Assembly: GCA_037191015.1 (NCBI GenBank)
Contig: JBBCKD010000001.1
Location: 310,001 to 374,000, forward strand
Reading direction: 5' to 3'
Length of the DNA: 64,000 nt
Origin: Ravibacter sp037191015
GTDB lineage: Bacteria; Bacteroidota; Bacteroidia; Cytophagales; Spirosomataceae
In this document: piece after piece, positions 1 to 7,757 of the stretch
Layout: the number at the start of each line of letters is the position of its first letter
How positions within the stretch are numbered: the first letter of the stretch is position 1
The notes under the pieces: model-generated
Database searches by the model: none
Told to the model about the DNA's origin: nothing
What the model saw: the letters and a program-made list of their open reading frames with translations, nothing else
Translations under genes and position numbers: made by a program

Positions 1-752
1 GCTTCGTCGATGATTTCCAACAGCAGCGCCTTCGACTCGTTCCACCACGGGCCGCCCGTCATCATGCCTTCGAATTGCTTGCCCGACATGTCGGCATAGA
101 CTTTGGCAAGGGTAGCTTTGGCGGCTCCCCGCGTCACTTTGCCGTTGTCGGGGAAGGTGCCGGTATGGCTGATCGGCAAATGGGGCGCCGCTTCGGTCAG
201 GTCTGCAATGATCTGGTTAAAAACCTCCTGCGGCGTAGCCCGGGGCAGCATATCCTGGGCGGGATTCCGGGTAGGGGCAAGCTGCAGCGGCACGCCTCCC
301 CACCATCTCACCAGCCAGTAATAGGTCTGCGCCCTGAGGAATTTGACCTCTGCGATGAGCTGCTGCTTACGCGCTTCAGGGAAATCGCTGTTGACCTCCA
401 TTCCCGAAATCCCCTCGATCGCGGTGTTGGCTGCATTTATAGCCTGGTACAATCCCACCCATATCCCGCTAATGAAAGAATTGGTGGAAGTGAATTTTAA
501 ATCGATGGTCTGCTCGTTGCCATTTACCTTGACTTCCCCGCTTGCCAGGACGCCGAATGCGGGAATGTTCTGGTTCCAGGTGCTTGCCGAATACCAGATG
601 CTGCCGTAAACCCCGGTAACGGCCAGCTGGGCATTGTCAGCGGTAGTAAACAGGAAGTCGGGCGTCAGGTCGGTTACCGGCTTCTCTTTGAGCAGGTCGT
701 TGCAGCCGGTGCCTGAGAGAAGGAGCAATGACATTATTATCTTTATTTTCAT
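1..752 (-). CDS. SusD/RagB outer-membrane lipoprotein (PUL-A), 3' end cut by window edge
   Basis: The reading frame runs from ATG at 752 off the left edge, giving about 250 residues of the N-terminal part. It starts with a lipoprotein signal whose lipobox ends SGTGC (Cys17), followed by CNDLLKEKPVTDLTPDFLF, the usual start of SusD proteins. Further in are the TPR-like helices with EVKFLRAQTYYWLVRWWGGVPL, a hallmark of the SusD/RagB family. SusD proteins sit on the outer surface and hand glycans to the SusC channel. The gene lies 68 nt downstream of the SusC stop on the same strand, the normal SusC-SusD order. Substrate is not readable from the sequence. The family call is firm; only the missing C-terminus is unknown. 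Confidence 0.93.
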   Translation of the reverse strand, partial: MKIKIIMSLLLLSGTGCNDLLKEKPVTDLTPDFLFTTADNAQLAVTGVYGSIWYSASTWNQNIPAFGVLASGEVKVNGNEQTIDLKFTSTNSFISGIWVGLYQAINAANTAIEGISGMEVNSDFPEARKQQLIAEVKFLRAQTYYWLVRWWGGVPLQLAPTRNPAQDMLPRATPQEVFNQIIADLTEAAPHLPISHTGTFPDNGKVTRGAAKATLAKVYADMSGKQFEGMMTGGPWWNESKALLLEIIDE

Positions 753-766
753 CTTTAATATAATTA

Positions 767-795
767 ATGTGATGATGTGATGATGTGACGATGTG
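767..795. repeat. 8-bp tandem repeat, about 3.6 copies, between susC and susD of PUL-A
   Basis: The unit ATGTGATG occurs at 767-774 and 775-782, a variant ATGTGACG at 783-790, and a partial ATGTG at 791-795. It lies in the short gap between the SusC stop and the SusD start. Such short tandem repeats can vary in copy number by slippage, which would change the spacing between the palindrome at 796-813 and susD. Variability is an inference. Confidence 0.6.
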
Positions 796-813
796 TCCCG
801 ATAGCTATCGGGA
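796..813. repeat. 18-bp perfect palindrome between susC and susD
   Basis: TCCCGATAGCTATCGGGA is a perfect palindrome with a 9-bp arm, between the stop of SusC (821) and the start of SusD (752). In RNA it could pair in cis only by opening a small loop at its centre. It has no T-run on either strand, so it is not a standard terminator. It may tune the SusC:SusD transcript ratio, or be a copy of a genome-wide palindromic repeat. Confidence 0.6.
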
Positions 814-820
814 GAGGTAA

Positions 821-3800
821 TCAGAATCCGAGCTTAACACCCAGCGTCACGGTTTTGGCCCTGGGATATGCACCCTGGTCTACGTTCGGAGCAGCGTCGT
901 TTTGTCCCCCGAAGCTTACTTCCGGATCGAAGCCGGAATACTTCGTAAAGGTAAACAGGTCGTTCCCCATCACGTAAAGTGTGGCTTCCCTGAACAATTT
1001 TGTTTTCAGCCTGTCGGCCGGTACGAGGTAGCTCAGGCGAAGATTCCGGATACGCATGAACGACCCGTCTTCGATCAGGAAGTTGCTGATGTCGGTGTCG
1101 TTGCCCATTCCGCCCCCGGGCCTCGGGTACTTCCCGTCGGTGCGGTCAGGCCGCCAGTAGTTGTCTACATAATCCTGTGACGGGCGGCCTCCGTCTGTAC
1201 GCATTCCCCCGCTGACAGTGTATATGCGGGCCATATTCAGCACTTTCCCTCCTTTGACGCCGGTGACGAAAACATTCAGGGAGAAATTTTTATAGCTGAA
1301 GGTATTGTCCCACCCGTAAATGAAGTCCGGCTGCGCATTACCCAGGATGCCCCGGTCTGCGTCGGTGATGGCCCCGTCGTTATTGCGATCGACATACTTC
1401 ATGTCCCCGGGGTTGACCAGGCGGCACCCGGCTTGGATATCGGCTTCCTGCAGCACTCCTGCCAAGGAAAAACCGAAGAATGTCCCTACAGGTTGCCCGA
1501 GAATAAAGCGGTGCGATTCCGCCGGACGGGTCAGGATATTGGGTGAGGCCGCATTTTCGATAATTTCGCCGCTCGACGACCTGCCGAGATCGACGATTTT
1601 GTTCCGGTTGAAGCTCCAGTTGGCGGTAGAGCTCCAGCTGAATGTCCCGGTCAGTATCCGCGCGTCTATGCCCAGCTCGAGCCCTTTGTTTGAGATCTCA
1701 CCGAAGTTGGAAGTAAACGAGGAGAAGCCGGTGCTGCCCGGTACGGGCCTAGCCTGGAGCAGGTCGGTCGTATAACGGGTGTAATAGTCGACGTTGAGGG
1801 ATATCCTGTCGTGCAGGAGCCCTATGTCTGCGCCCAGGTTAAACTGCCTGCTGGTTTCCCATAGCAGGTCGGAGTTGGAGGCCGCTGTGGGACGGAACCC
1901 CGTGGCGCGGACCGACCCGTATACGTAGGCCTGGGATCCCAGCCTCGCCATCGACTGGTACGGCGCGATCGCCTGGTTGCCGGTAATCCCGTAGCTGGTG
2001 CGGATCTTCAGGTTGGAAAGCCAGCCGGTTTCCGGCATGAACGATTCCTCGGTGACGTTCCAGGCCAGCGCCGCCGAAGGGAACACCGCCCATTTGTTGT
2101 TTTCGGAGAAAACGCTGGAACCGTCCCGGCGAACCGTGAGCGTCAGGAGGTAGCGGTTATTGTAGCTGTAAAAGCCCCTGAAAAACTGCGACAGGAGCAC
2201 CCGGTTGACGACTCTGGAAGTAGGGGCAATGGGGGTCACCAGCTGGTTCCATCCATGGAGACCCAGGATGGTATTGTCAAAGTTGGTCGCCGTTATGCCG
2301 AAGGTTTCGGAGTTGATGCGCTGGTAAGAGTATCCCGCCATCAGGTTGATGGAATGCTTGCCAGCCAGGTTTTTGCTATAGGTTAAGAAATTTTCAAACA
2401 GGTAGTCTTTAGAGGAATAGGTATTTTTGGAAGCGTTCCCGTTTGTCCAGGCTCCCCTGGAAGTATTCCTGGGGAAGAAGTAGAACGAGTCCTCGTTCTG
2501 GAAATTTGCGCCTGCGCGGAAAGTCACCTTCAGGTCATCCCACAGGTTATAGTCGAAATTCATCGTCCCGATGAAGAAGTCCGTTTTGGTGCCGTTTTCC
2601 GAATAGGTTTTGGTACGGACCGGGTCGTAGGTGAAATGGTTGGCATTGCCGATCCCGGGATCGAACTGGGTCAGGTCATTGCGTTCGAAAGCCTGCAGCG
2701 GAAGGGTAATGGGAGAGGCCCTGTAGGCTTCCAGCACGAGCCCTATAGATTCCGGGGCGCCGGCCAGGTTGCGTGACGTTTCGAAGGTACGCTGCGACGA
2801 CGAGACCGATTGGTTGAGATTGACGGAAAGGGTCGCCTTGCTGCTCAGCTTTGCCGAGATGTTCGACCTGACGGAGCCTCTTTTGAAGCCGGTGCCGATG
2901 ATGATCCCGCTCTGATCGTAGTAATTTCCGGATATATTATAGGTGATCCTGTCGTTGCCGCCGCTTACCGACAGGTCATAAATCGAGGCATGACCCGTCT
3001 GGAATATCTGTTCGAACCAGTCGGTCCCTTCACCGTATTGCTGTCTCAGCTCTTCCGGGGAGACATTCTTAAGGCCATAGGCATTGGGCTCGGTCGTGAA
3101 CCGGTAGTCGGTGCGGTTGAGATTGGTAATATACTCGTTTTCTATCCGGGCATAATCATAGACATTGGCCAGTTTGATCGTCTTGTTCGGCTTCGAGAAA
3201 GCATGGGAATAGGAGAAATCGACTTTTGCTTTTCCTTCTTTACCACGTTTGGTGGTGATGATGATCACCCCGTTTGCACCGCGGGTTCCGTATATGGCGG
3301 TAGCAGAAGCATCCTTCAGGATCTGTACCGATTCGATGTCGCCGGGGTTCAGGTTGGCAAGCAGGTTCAGCGGGCGTTGCCCGTTAAACGATCCGGGGCG
3401 GGTCGTGTTATTGTTTTCGAAAGGGAAGCCGTCTATTACGTAAAGCGGCTCGTTGTTGCCCAAAAGGGAGGTTGTCCCCCTTATTTTTACGCTCACGCCC
3501 CCACCCGGCTCGGCAGAGGTGTTGGTCATCTGTACACCCGGCACCTTGCCCTGGATCCCCATTTCGAAGTTCGGGGTAGGCACGGTGGTGAGATGATCGG
3601 AAGTCAGCACGCTGACAGACCCGGTAAGGTCGCTTTTGCGTTGCTCGCCGTAACCGATCACGACTACCTCTTCAAGCGCGGCGACATCCGGCATCAGCTT
3701 TAGATCGATCCTGGACCGTGTGCCTACCGCTTCTTCTGCCGTGAGAAACCCGACATAGCTGAAAACCAGTATTGCCGATGAATTCGGGATATTGATGTTG

Positions 3801-4336
3801 TATTCACCTTTTACATCGGTTACGGTACCCTGCGTCGAATTTTTGATCAGGATGCTCACGCCCGGCAACGGCTCTCCCTTGTCGTCGGTTACCTTGCCCG
3901 TAATGTTCTGGTCGGTTACAGGGGGAGGCAGGTTTTCCTGCCTGTCTCCGGTTCCGGGATGGAATGATTCCGGTTCCTGGCGCTGTAATAAAATGACGCC
4001 GTTTACTTCCTTGTAGGAGATTTCCAGTGGGCCCAGCACGGATTCGAGAACACTGGAAAGCTTTTTTCCCTCCTGGTGGACCGTGACCTTCCTGTGTGCC
4101 GCTATGGCCTTGGAGCTGTACACGATATCGACGCCGGATACTTCCTTCAGCTTCCTGATAAACGTGCGGATGTCGGCCTGCTCCACGTGAATGGTGATCG
4201 TCTTATCCAGCAGGCTCTGGCTGCTTACTTCACGGGCATAGGAAGTGCCGGCCAGGATCACGACGAGAAGCAATTGAGGTAAAGAAACTTTCATAGCTAT
4301 CTTTAGCCAGGGTTGAAAATGGTTACATTTTCCCAT
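821..4336 (-). CDS. SusC/RagA TonB-dependent transporter with STN domain (PUL-A)
   Basis: 1171 residues. A signal segment lies at about 14-34 (MKVSLPQLLLVVILAGTSYA), an STN domain at about 44-118 for contact with a FecR-type anti-sigma factor, and a carboxypeptidase-D regulatory-like beta-sandwich at about 145-215 (GEPLPGVSILIKNSTQGTVT). The TonB-box/plug entry EEVVVIGYGEQRKSDLTGSV starts near 222. The rest is a plug and 22-strand barrel ending in the typical C-terminal Phe. It would import oligosaccharides across the outer membrane using TonB energy, with the SusD encoded just downstream. The start at 4336 gives a long cytoplasmic n-region common in this family; Met15 (4294) is an alternative. 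The upstream gene is an ECF sigma factor, but no FecR gene lies in between. Confidence 0.95.
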   Translation of the reverse strand: MGKCNHFQPWLKIAMKVSLPQLLLVVILAGTSYAREVSSQSLLDKTITIHVEQADIRTFIRKLKEVSGVDIVYSSKAIAAHRKVTVHQEGKKLSSVLESVLGPLEISYKEVNGVILLQRQEPESFHPGTGDRQENLPPPVTDQNITGKVTDDKGEPLPGVSILIKNSTQGTVTDVKGEYNINIPNSSAILVFSYVGFLTAEEAVGTRSRIDLKLMPDVAALEEVVVIGYGEQRKSDLTGSVSVLTSDHLTTVPTPNFEMGIQGKVPGVQMTNTSAEPGGGVSVKIRGTTSLLGNNEPLYVIDGFPFENNNTTRPGSFNGQRPLNLLANLNPGDIESVQILKDASATAIYGTRGANGVIIITTKRGKEGKAKVDFSYSHAFSKPNKTIKLANVYDYARIENEYITNLNRTDYRFTTEPNAYGLKNVSPEELRQQYGEGTDWFEQIFQTGHASIYDLSVSGGNDRITYNISGNYYDQSGIIIGTGFKRGSVRSNISAKLSSKATLSVNLNQSVSSSQRTFETSRNLAGAPESIGLVLEAYRASPITLPLQAFERNDLTQFDPGIGNANHFTYDPVRTKTYSENGTKTDFFIGTMNFDYNLWDDLKVTFRAGANFQNEDSFYFFPRNTSRGAWTNGNASKNTYSSKDYLFENFLTYSKNLAGKHSINLMAGYSYQRINSETFGITATNFDNTILGLHGWNQLVTPIAPTSRVVNRVLLSQFFRGFYSYNNRYLLTLTVRRDGSSVFSENNKWAVFPSAALAWNVTEESFMPETGWLSNLKIRTSYGITGNQAIAPYQSMARLGSQAYVYGSVRATGFRPTAASNSDLLWETSRQFNLGADIGLLHDRISLNVDYYTRYTTDLLQARPVPGSTGFSSFTSNFGEISNKGLELGIDARILTGTFSWSSTANWSFNRNKIVDLGRSSSGEIIENAASPNILTRPAESHRFILGQPVGTFFGFSLAGVLQEADIQAGCRLVNPGDMKYVDRNNDGAITDADRGILGNAQPDFIYGWDNTFSYKNFSLNVFVTGVKGGKVLNMARIYTVSGGMRTDGGRPSQDYVDNYWRPDRTDGKYPRPGGGMGNDTDISNFLIEDGSFMRIRNLRLSYLVPADRLKTKLFREATLYVMGNDLFTFTKYSGFDPEVSFGGQNDAAPNVDQGAYPRAKTVTLGVKLGF

Positions 4337-4343
4337 AATTTCG
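4336..4343 (+). promoter_or_regulatory. Possible plus-strand -7 element for an antisense RNA at the susC leader
   Basis: TAATTTCG matches the Bacteroidota -7 consensus TAnnTTTG at all but one position. GTTG ending at 4315 lies 20 bp upstream and resembles the -33 TTTG element. Transcription would start near 4350 and run antisense to the susC leader. The match is weak on its own; the downstream hairpins give it weight. Confidence 0.25.
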
Positions 4344-4349
4344 AATGTT

Positions 4350-4468
4350 TTATTAATTCATCTTTTGAATTGAGCAAAAACTGCCCTCTCACACTTTCAG
4401 AAGGTGTGTCATTGATGCAGAAGGGGCATTCCAGGATCGTTTCCGGGCCAACGGGAGCGATCCTTTTT
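4350..4468 (+). ncRNA. Candidate antisense small RNA opposite the susC leader
   Basis: Two hairpins lie on the plus strand. The first (4390-4397 with 4401-4408, loop CAG) has an 8-bp stem including one G-U pair. The second (4434-4444 with 4453-4463) has an 11-bp stem with two G-U pairs and an 8-nt loop, directly followed by five T at 4464-4468, so it looks like an intrinsic terminator. G-U pairs on this strand become A-C mismatches on the other, so both structures favour a plus-strand RNA. A weak promoter at 4313-4343 would give about 118 nt. Antisense small RNAs at susC leaders are known in Bacteroides (DonS-type); the ends given here are inferred. Confidence 0.4.
4434..4468 (+). terminator. 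Rho-independent terminator, plus strand
   Basis: An 11-bp stem formed by 4434-4444 and 4453-4463, with loop GGGCCAAC, is followed immediately by TTTTT. No protein gene on the plus strand ends near it, so it most likely ends the candidate antisense RNA. Two of the pairs are G-U in the plus orientation only. Confidence 0.5.
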
Positions 4469-4776
4469 AAAAACGGTAGTTATAAGTCGTCCATAGGGGC
4501 AGCGGGTGGTTAGGTGATTAATCGGTTACAGCCTTTTTCCGGTCATTTGCATCCATTCTGCGGATCATACCTGCGGGGATTCGGGACCGGTTTATCTATA
4601 TAGTCATAAATGAGGTCCGGCACCGAAAAGAGGTTATGTTTTATCTTTGATAATTACAACGCAGTATTCAATATTTCGTGAATTTTCTTTAAAAAATTAA
4701 AGAGGTCTGTTCGCGGGACGGAGATCTGCGGCGGGGGCGGCCCTGGGGGGAGGGATCTGCGGATTCTCCGGGAAAC

Positions 4777-5358
4777 CTATTTCCAGAGAAATATGATCGC
4801 ATATGGCAGATAGTCTTTCAGATGAAGACGAAGCTGCCGCAGGGACTGGGTGATATGGTATTCGACGGCCCGTTCGGTGATCCCCATTTGCTTTGCTATT
4901 TCCGAATTGGAATTTTGCTCGAAGCGGCTCATCTGGAAAATTATTCGTGTTTTATCCGGCAGCTGGCTAAGGGCTTCTTCGAGCGCTTTGGAAAGCTCCC
5001 GGGTTCTCATCTCGCTATCGGCCTGCTGCCCGGCCTGTTGTTCAGGCATATTCACGAGGTCTACCCTGGGATCAGCCAGTCGGTTCTTAATAAAGGAGAT
5101 TATTTTATACCTGATAGCCGTTTTCAGGTAGGCCTCGAGATTGCCGATCAGCTTTTTCTGCCGGTTTTCCCATAATTGCATGAACAGTTCCTGTACCAGC
5201 TCTTCCGCGACCCTCGTATCGCCGGTCTTCCAGGCCGCTGTAGCGTAAAGCGTGCGCCAGTACCGCAGATAAATTGCCTCATATGCTTTCTCATCCTCTG
5301 AAAAGAGGAGTCTCGCGAGCATATCGTCGGGCAAGGAAGAATAGAGATCGTCTGCCAC
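4777..5358 (-). CDS. ECF RNA polymerase sigma factor (PUL-A)
   Basis: 193 residues. Sigma region 2 lies at about 20-90 (DEKAYEAIYLRYWRTLYATA, then AEELVQELFMQLWENR) and region 4 at about 125-180, with the helix-turn-helix NSEIAKQMGITERAVEYHIT. This is the Bacteroides expansion family of ECF factors that drive SusC/SusD operons. It lies upstream of the PUL-A SusC, separated by 440 bp. The C-terminus ends in a short hydrophobic tail (YAIIFLW), seen also in two other sigma factors of this window. No anti-sigma gene is adjacent on either side, so the partner is either encoded elsewhere or lost. Confidence 0.93.
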   Translation of the reverse strand: MADDLYSSLPDDMLARLLFSEDEKAYEAIYLRYWRTLYATAAWKTGDTRVAEELVQELFMQLWENRQKKLIGNLEAYLKTAIRYKIISFIKNRLADPRVDLVNMPEQQAGQQADSEMRTRELSKALEEALSQLPDKTRIIFQMSRFEQNSNSEIAKQMGITERAVEYHITQSLRQLRLHLKDYLPYAIIFLWK

Positions 5359-5471
5359 CGGTCCGGCTGTTAAGATGGGTCAATCGTTTTGCTTATTAAA
5401 AAAGCATGGCGGGATCGGGAAATAATCTTGTCGTACGGTTTTTTATCAGATGAAACTCTCCATTTGATTTA

Positions 5472-5501
5472 CAAAAAAAGGGATTTCATAGTGAAATCCC
5501 T
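5472..5501 (-). terminator. Intrinsic terminator of the tRNA-Arg transcript
   Basis: A 9-bp perfect stem (GGGATTTCA at 5480-5488 with TGAAATCCC at 5492-5500) has a 3-nt loop and, read on the minus strand, is followed by a run of seven T (5473-5479). It starts 5 nt past the tRNA 3' end. Confidence 0.88.
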
Positions 5502-5505
5502 CCGG

Positions 5506-5577
5506 TGACCGCGCCAGGAATCGAACCTGGATCTAGAGTTTAGGAAACTCCTATTCTATCCGTTGAACTACGCAGTC
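5506..5577 (-). tRNA. tRNA-Arg (anticodon CCT)
   Basis: The minus strand folds into a full cloverleaf. The acceptor stem pairs GACTGCG with CGCGGTC (one G-U pair), the D-arm contains GTTCAACGGATAGAAT, the anticodon loop is TTCCTAA between GGAGT and ACTCT, and the T-arm is CCAGG-TTCGATT-CCTGG. The anticodon CCT reads AGG (Arg). The discriminator is A, and the 3' CCA is not encoded (genomic CCG). A strong terminator follows, and hflX lies on the same strand just downstream in map order 5656-6900, transcribed toward it. Confidence 0.95.
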
Positions 5578-5655
5578 GGGTGTATGCAGGCCGGAACCAG
5601 GGTAACTCTGAATTTCCGGCCTGCAAATTTCTTAAATTTTAAATCATAAAGCAAG

Positions 5656-6900
5656 TCAGGCGCCAAAATCCTCGTCAGGCAGCCCGACCCAATTGGGATA
5701 AATAGTGAAATGACGGGCTTTTACAAGCTTGAAGATCTCATCCCGGAGCTCATCGAGGTTTTCTTTTTTCTCGGCCGAAACAAACACAGTATGTGCGGCT
5801 TTCTGGGCCATATAGCTGCGTTTCAGCTGTTCGGTAAGCTCGCCGATGGTCAATTCCGGAGGTGTGGCATCCAGCCCGTCTTCATCCAGGTAATTTTCCT
5901 CGTCAAACGGCTTATAGTTGTCGATCTTGTTAAAAACCATGATGACAGGCTTATCGGATGCCCCGATCTCGGCAAGCGTGCTGTTCACGACTTCGATCTG
6001 CTCCTCGAAAGTGGGGTGCGATATATCTACGACGTGGAGCAGGATGTCGGCCTCACGTACCTCGTCAAGCGTTGACTTAAAGGATTCGATCAGCGTTGTC
6101 GGAAGTTTCCTGATAAAACCGACGGTATCGGTAAGCAGGAACGGAATATTTTCGATCGTAACTTTCCTGACGGTAGAATCTACCGTAGCGAACAGCTTGT
6201 TTTCGGCGAAAACATCTGCCTTGGCCAGCCGTCGCATCAGCGTCGATTTCCCGACGTTGGTATAGCCGACAAGCGAAACCCGGACCAGTCTCGACCGCTC
6301 TTTCCGGCGGGTGATACTCTGTTTGTCGTACTTGTCTAGCTTGTCCTTCAGGAAGCTTATCCGGTCCTGCACGATACGACGGTCGGTTTCGAGTTCCTTT
6401 TCCCCCGGCCCGCGCATACCCACACCGGCTTTTATACGGCTGAGGTGGGTCCACATACGGGTCAGCCTCGGGTACATGTACTGGTATTGGGCCAGCTCTA
6501 CCTGGGTTTTCGCCTGGGCGGTCTGGGCTCTCATCGCAAAAATGTTGAGAATCAGAAGGCTTCTGTCAAGCACTTTGATGTCTTTGAAATGCCCTTCCAG
6601 GTTCCGGACCTGGGAGGGAGACAAATCATCGTCAAAAATGATCATGTCTACCGGCTCGGCCTGGATAAAAGTGGTGATCTCTTCCAGTTTTCCTTTGCCT
6701 ACATAAGTACGTATATCGGGTCTTTCGAGATTCTGGACAAACTTCCGCAGGGTTTTGACGCCGGAAGTGGCCGCCAGGAACTCTAGCTCGTCGAGGTACT
6801 CTTTGGTTTTTTCCGAAGATTGATTTTTAGGGCTGACGGCGACCAGCACAGCGGTTTCCTGTACGGCTGCCGTCGAAATCATTTTATTCTTATCGATCAT
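5656..6900 (-). CDS. hflX: GTPase HflX
   Basis: 414 residues. The N-terminal HflX domain (about 15-190) contains the conserved segments DDDLSPSQVRNLE and GPGEKELETDRR. The G domain follows from about 205, with the P-loop GYTNVGKST at about 211-219, the G3 motif DTVGFIRKLP and the G4 motif NKID. HflX binds ribosomes and splits stalled 70S particles in a GTP-dependent way, especially after heat or antibiotic stress. Length and domain order match the family. It stands alone here, followed by tRNA-Arg on the same strand. Confidence 0.96.
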   Translation of the reverse strand: MIDKNKMISTAAVQETAVLVAVSPKNQSSEKTKEYLDELEFLAATSGVKTLRKFVQNLERPDIRTYVGKGKLEEITTFIQAEPVDMIIFDDDLSPSQVRNLEGHFKDIKVLDRSLLILNIFAMRAQTAQAKTQVELAQYQYMYPRLTRMWTHLSRIKAGVGMRGPGEKELETDRRIVQDRISFLKDKLDKYDKQSITRRKERSRLVRVSLVGYTNVGKSTLMRRLAKADVFAENKLFATVDSTVRKVTIENIPFLLTDTVGFIRKLPTTLIESFKSTLDEVREADILLHVVDISHPTFEEQIEVVNSTLAEIGASDKPVIMVFNKIDNYKPFDEENYLDEDGLDATPPELTIGELTEQLKRSYMAQKAAHTVFVSAEKKENLDELRDEIFKLVKARHFTIYPNWVGLPDEDFGA

Positions 6901-6975
6901 ATATGGTGTTTTGTTGTCAGATTAATAGGGAAATTATCCTGTTACACAACGGATTTTCGCAAGACACACGGTCTG

Positions 6976-7587
6976 TCATCCGAAAATCCGGGAGACGGGC
7001 AGCGTTATAGCCTCCGTCCACGGCATCATGGCATTGAAGAGTCTGATCTGTGTGAAGTTATTGAGATCTTCGAAGCGGATTTGAACCGGGGAAATCGTTT
7101 CCTGCCGGAGCAGGAACTCTCTCTGCGTACCTTTCAGCAGGGGTTCCGCGGGAGTCAACCAGTTGTTATCCTTCAAGAGCGCAATATTACAGACATAAGT
7201 ATCCGTCAAATAGCCATTCCGCACAATGAGCACATCATCGCATTCCTTTCTTTGGCTATAGATTCGATCTAAATCATGACGTTGTCTGTATTTAAAAGAG
7301 TAATCGATTGTTTCGTTATGTACCAGCTGCAGGGAGGTTATCTGTCGCCGGGAATATATTTCCCATTCGATAGATTCGATATAGCGCCTGTAGGTGACCC
7401 TGCACTTATACACGTGAGTGGGTAACAAATCCGGGATTTGAATTAGTTCCCGGAGGTCCTGGAAATCGTGGGCGTCGAAGAGCACTTCCCGGGTATGATG
7501 CATCCTGCGGTTATGAAACTCTATGTTTTCCAACTGCGAACGGACACATCTTATGGTTTCGATACAGGCTTCTTTCCTGGAGATCAT
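6976..7587 (-). CDS. Aminotransferase class IV-like protein (PabC/IlvE fold)
   Basis: About 203 residues from the chosen start ATG 7587 (MISRKEACIETIR). An upstream in-frame ATG at 7686 would add 33 residues that do not resemble the family and would crowd the divergent ispF promoter. Class IV features are FHNRRMHHTREVLF near the start, SFKYRQR with the likely PLP-binding Lys, DDVLIVRNGYLTDTYVCNIAL, which corresponds to the usual cofactor-phosphate segment, and LLKGTQREFLL. Related enzymes include 4-amino-4-deoxychorismate lyase and branched-chain aminotransferases; this short Bacteroidota branch is uncharacterised. The exact substrate cannot be stated. Confidence 0.75.
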   Translation of the reverse strand: MISRKEACIETIRCVRSQLENIEFHNRRMHHTREVLFDAHDFQDLRELIQIPDLLPTHVYKCRVTYRRYIESIEWEIYSRRQITSLQLVHNETIDYSFKYRQRHDLDRIYSQRKECDDVLIVRNGYLTDTYVCNIALLKDNNWLTPAEPLLKGTQREFLLRQETISPVQIRFEDLNNFTQIRLFNAMMPWTEAITLPVSRIFG

Positions 7588-7730
7588 TCGGTATAATCGG
7601 GCTTCGGATACTGAAAGCCGGGTTTCAGGCTGCGAGCCCCTGCCCGGACTAACAGACAAAAGAAATGTTTTTAAGTACAAAATCACTGTTTATGTTTATA
7701 TATCTTTCACGATTTTGTGGGTTGATTGGT

Positions 7731-7738
7731 TAGTTTTG
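7731..7738 (+). promoter_or_regulatory. -7 element of the probable ispF promoter
   Basis: TAGTTTTG is an exact match to the Bacteroidota -7 consensus TAnnTTTG, 19 bp before the ispF ATG. No well-spaced -33 TTTG is present; TTTC at 7705-7708 is the nearest. The position in the 5' gap of ispF supports the call. Confidence 0.4.
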
Positions 7739-7757
7739 TGAAAATTCTTTAAAACTT

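Larger units (their letters stand above)
4337..4776. other. 440-bp intergenic leader between ECF sigma gene and susC (PUL-A)
   Basis: No protein gene is supported here. The stretch is too short for the roughly 1-kb fecR gene usually found in this position. It holds an AT-rich segment around 4620-4710 that could carry the susC promoter on the minus strand. It also holds a pair of plus-strand hairpins (4390-4408 and 4434-4463) with a T-run, annotated separately as a candidate RNA. A 66-codon plus-strand frame here shows no protein-like features. Confidence 0.6.

Noticed and set aside
767..795. Tandem repeat considered as a CRISPR-like array
   Set aside because: Units are 8 bp with no spacers and no cas genes exist in the window.
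2810..3703. 297-codon open frame on the plus strand
   Set aside because: It is antisense to the PUL-A SusC plug region and shows no signal, motif or domain.
4313..4513. 66-codon plus-strand ORF in the PUL-A leader
   Set aside because: No homology-like features or start context; the strand is better explained by structured RNA hairpins.
7588..7686. Upstream extension of the class IV aminotransferase-like protein to ATG 7686
   Set aside because: The added 33 residues lack family similarity and would leave little room for the divergent promoters.
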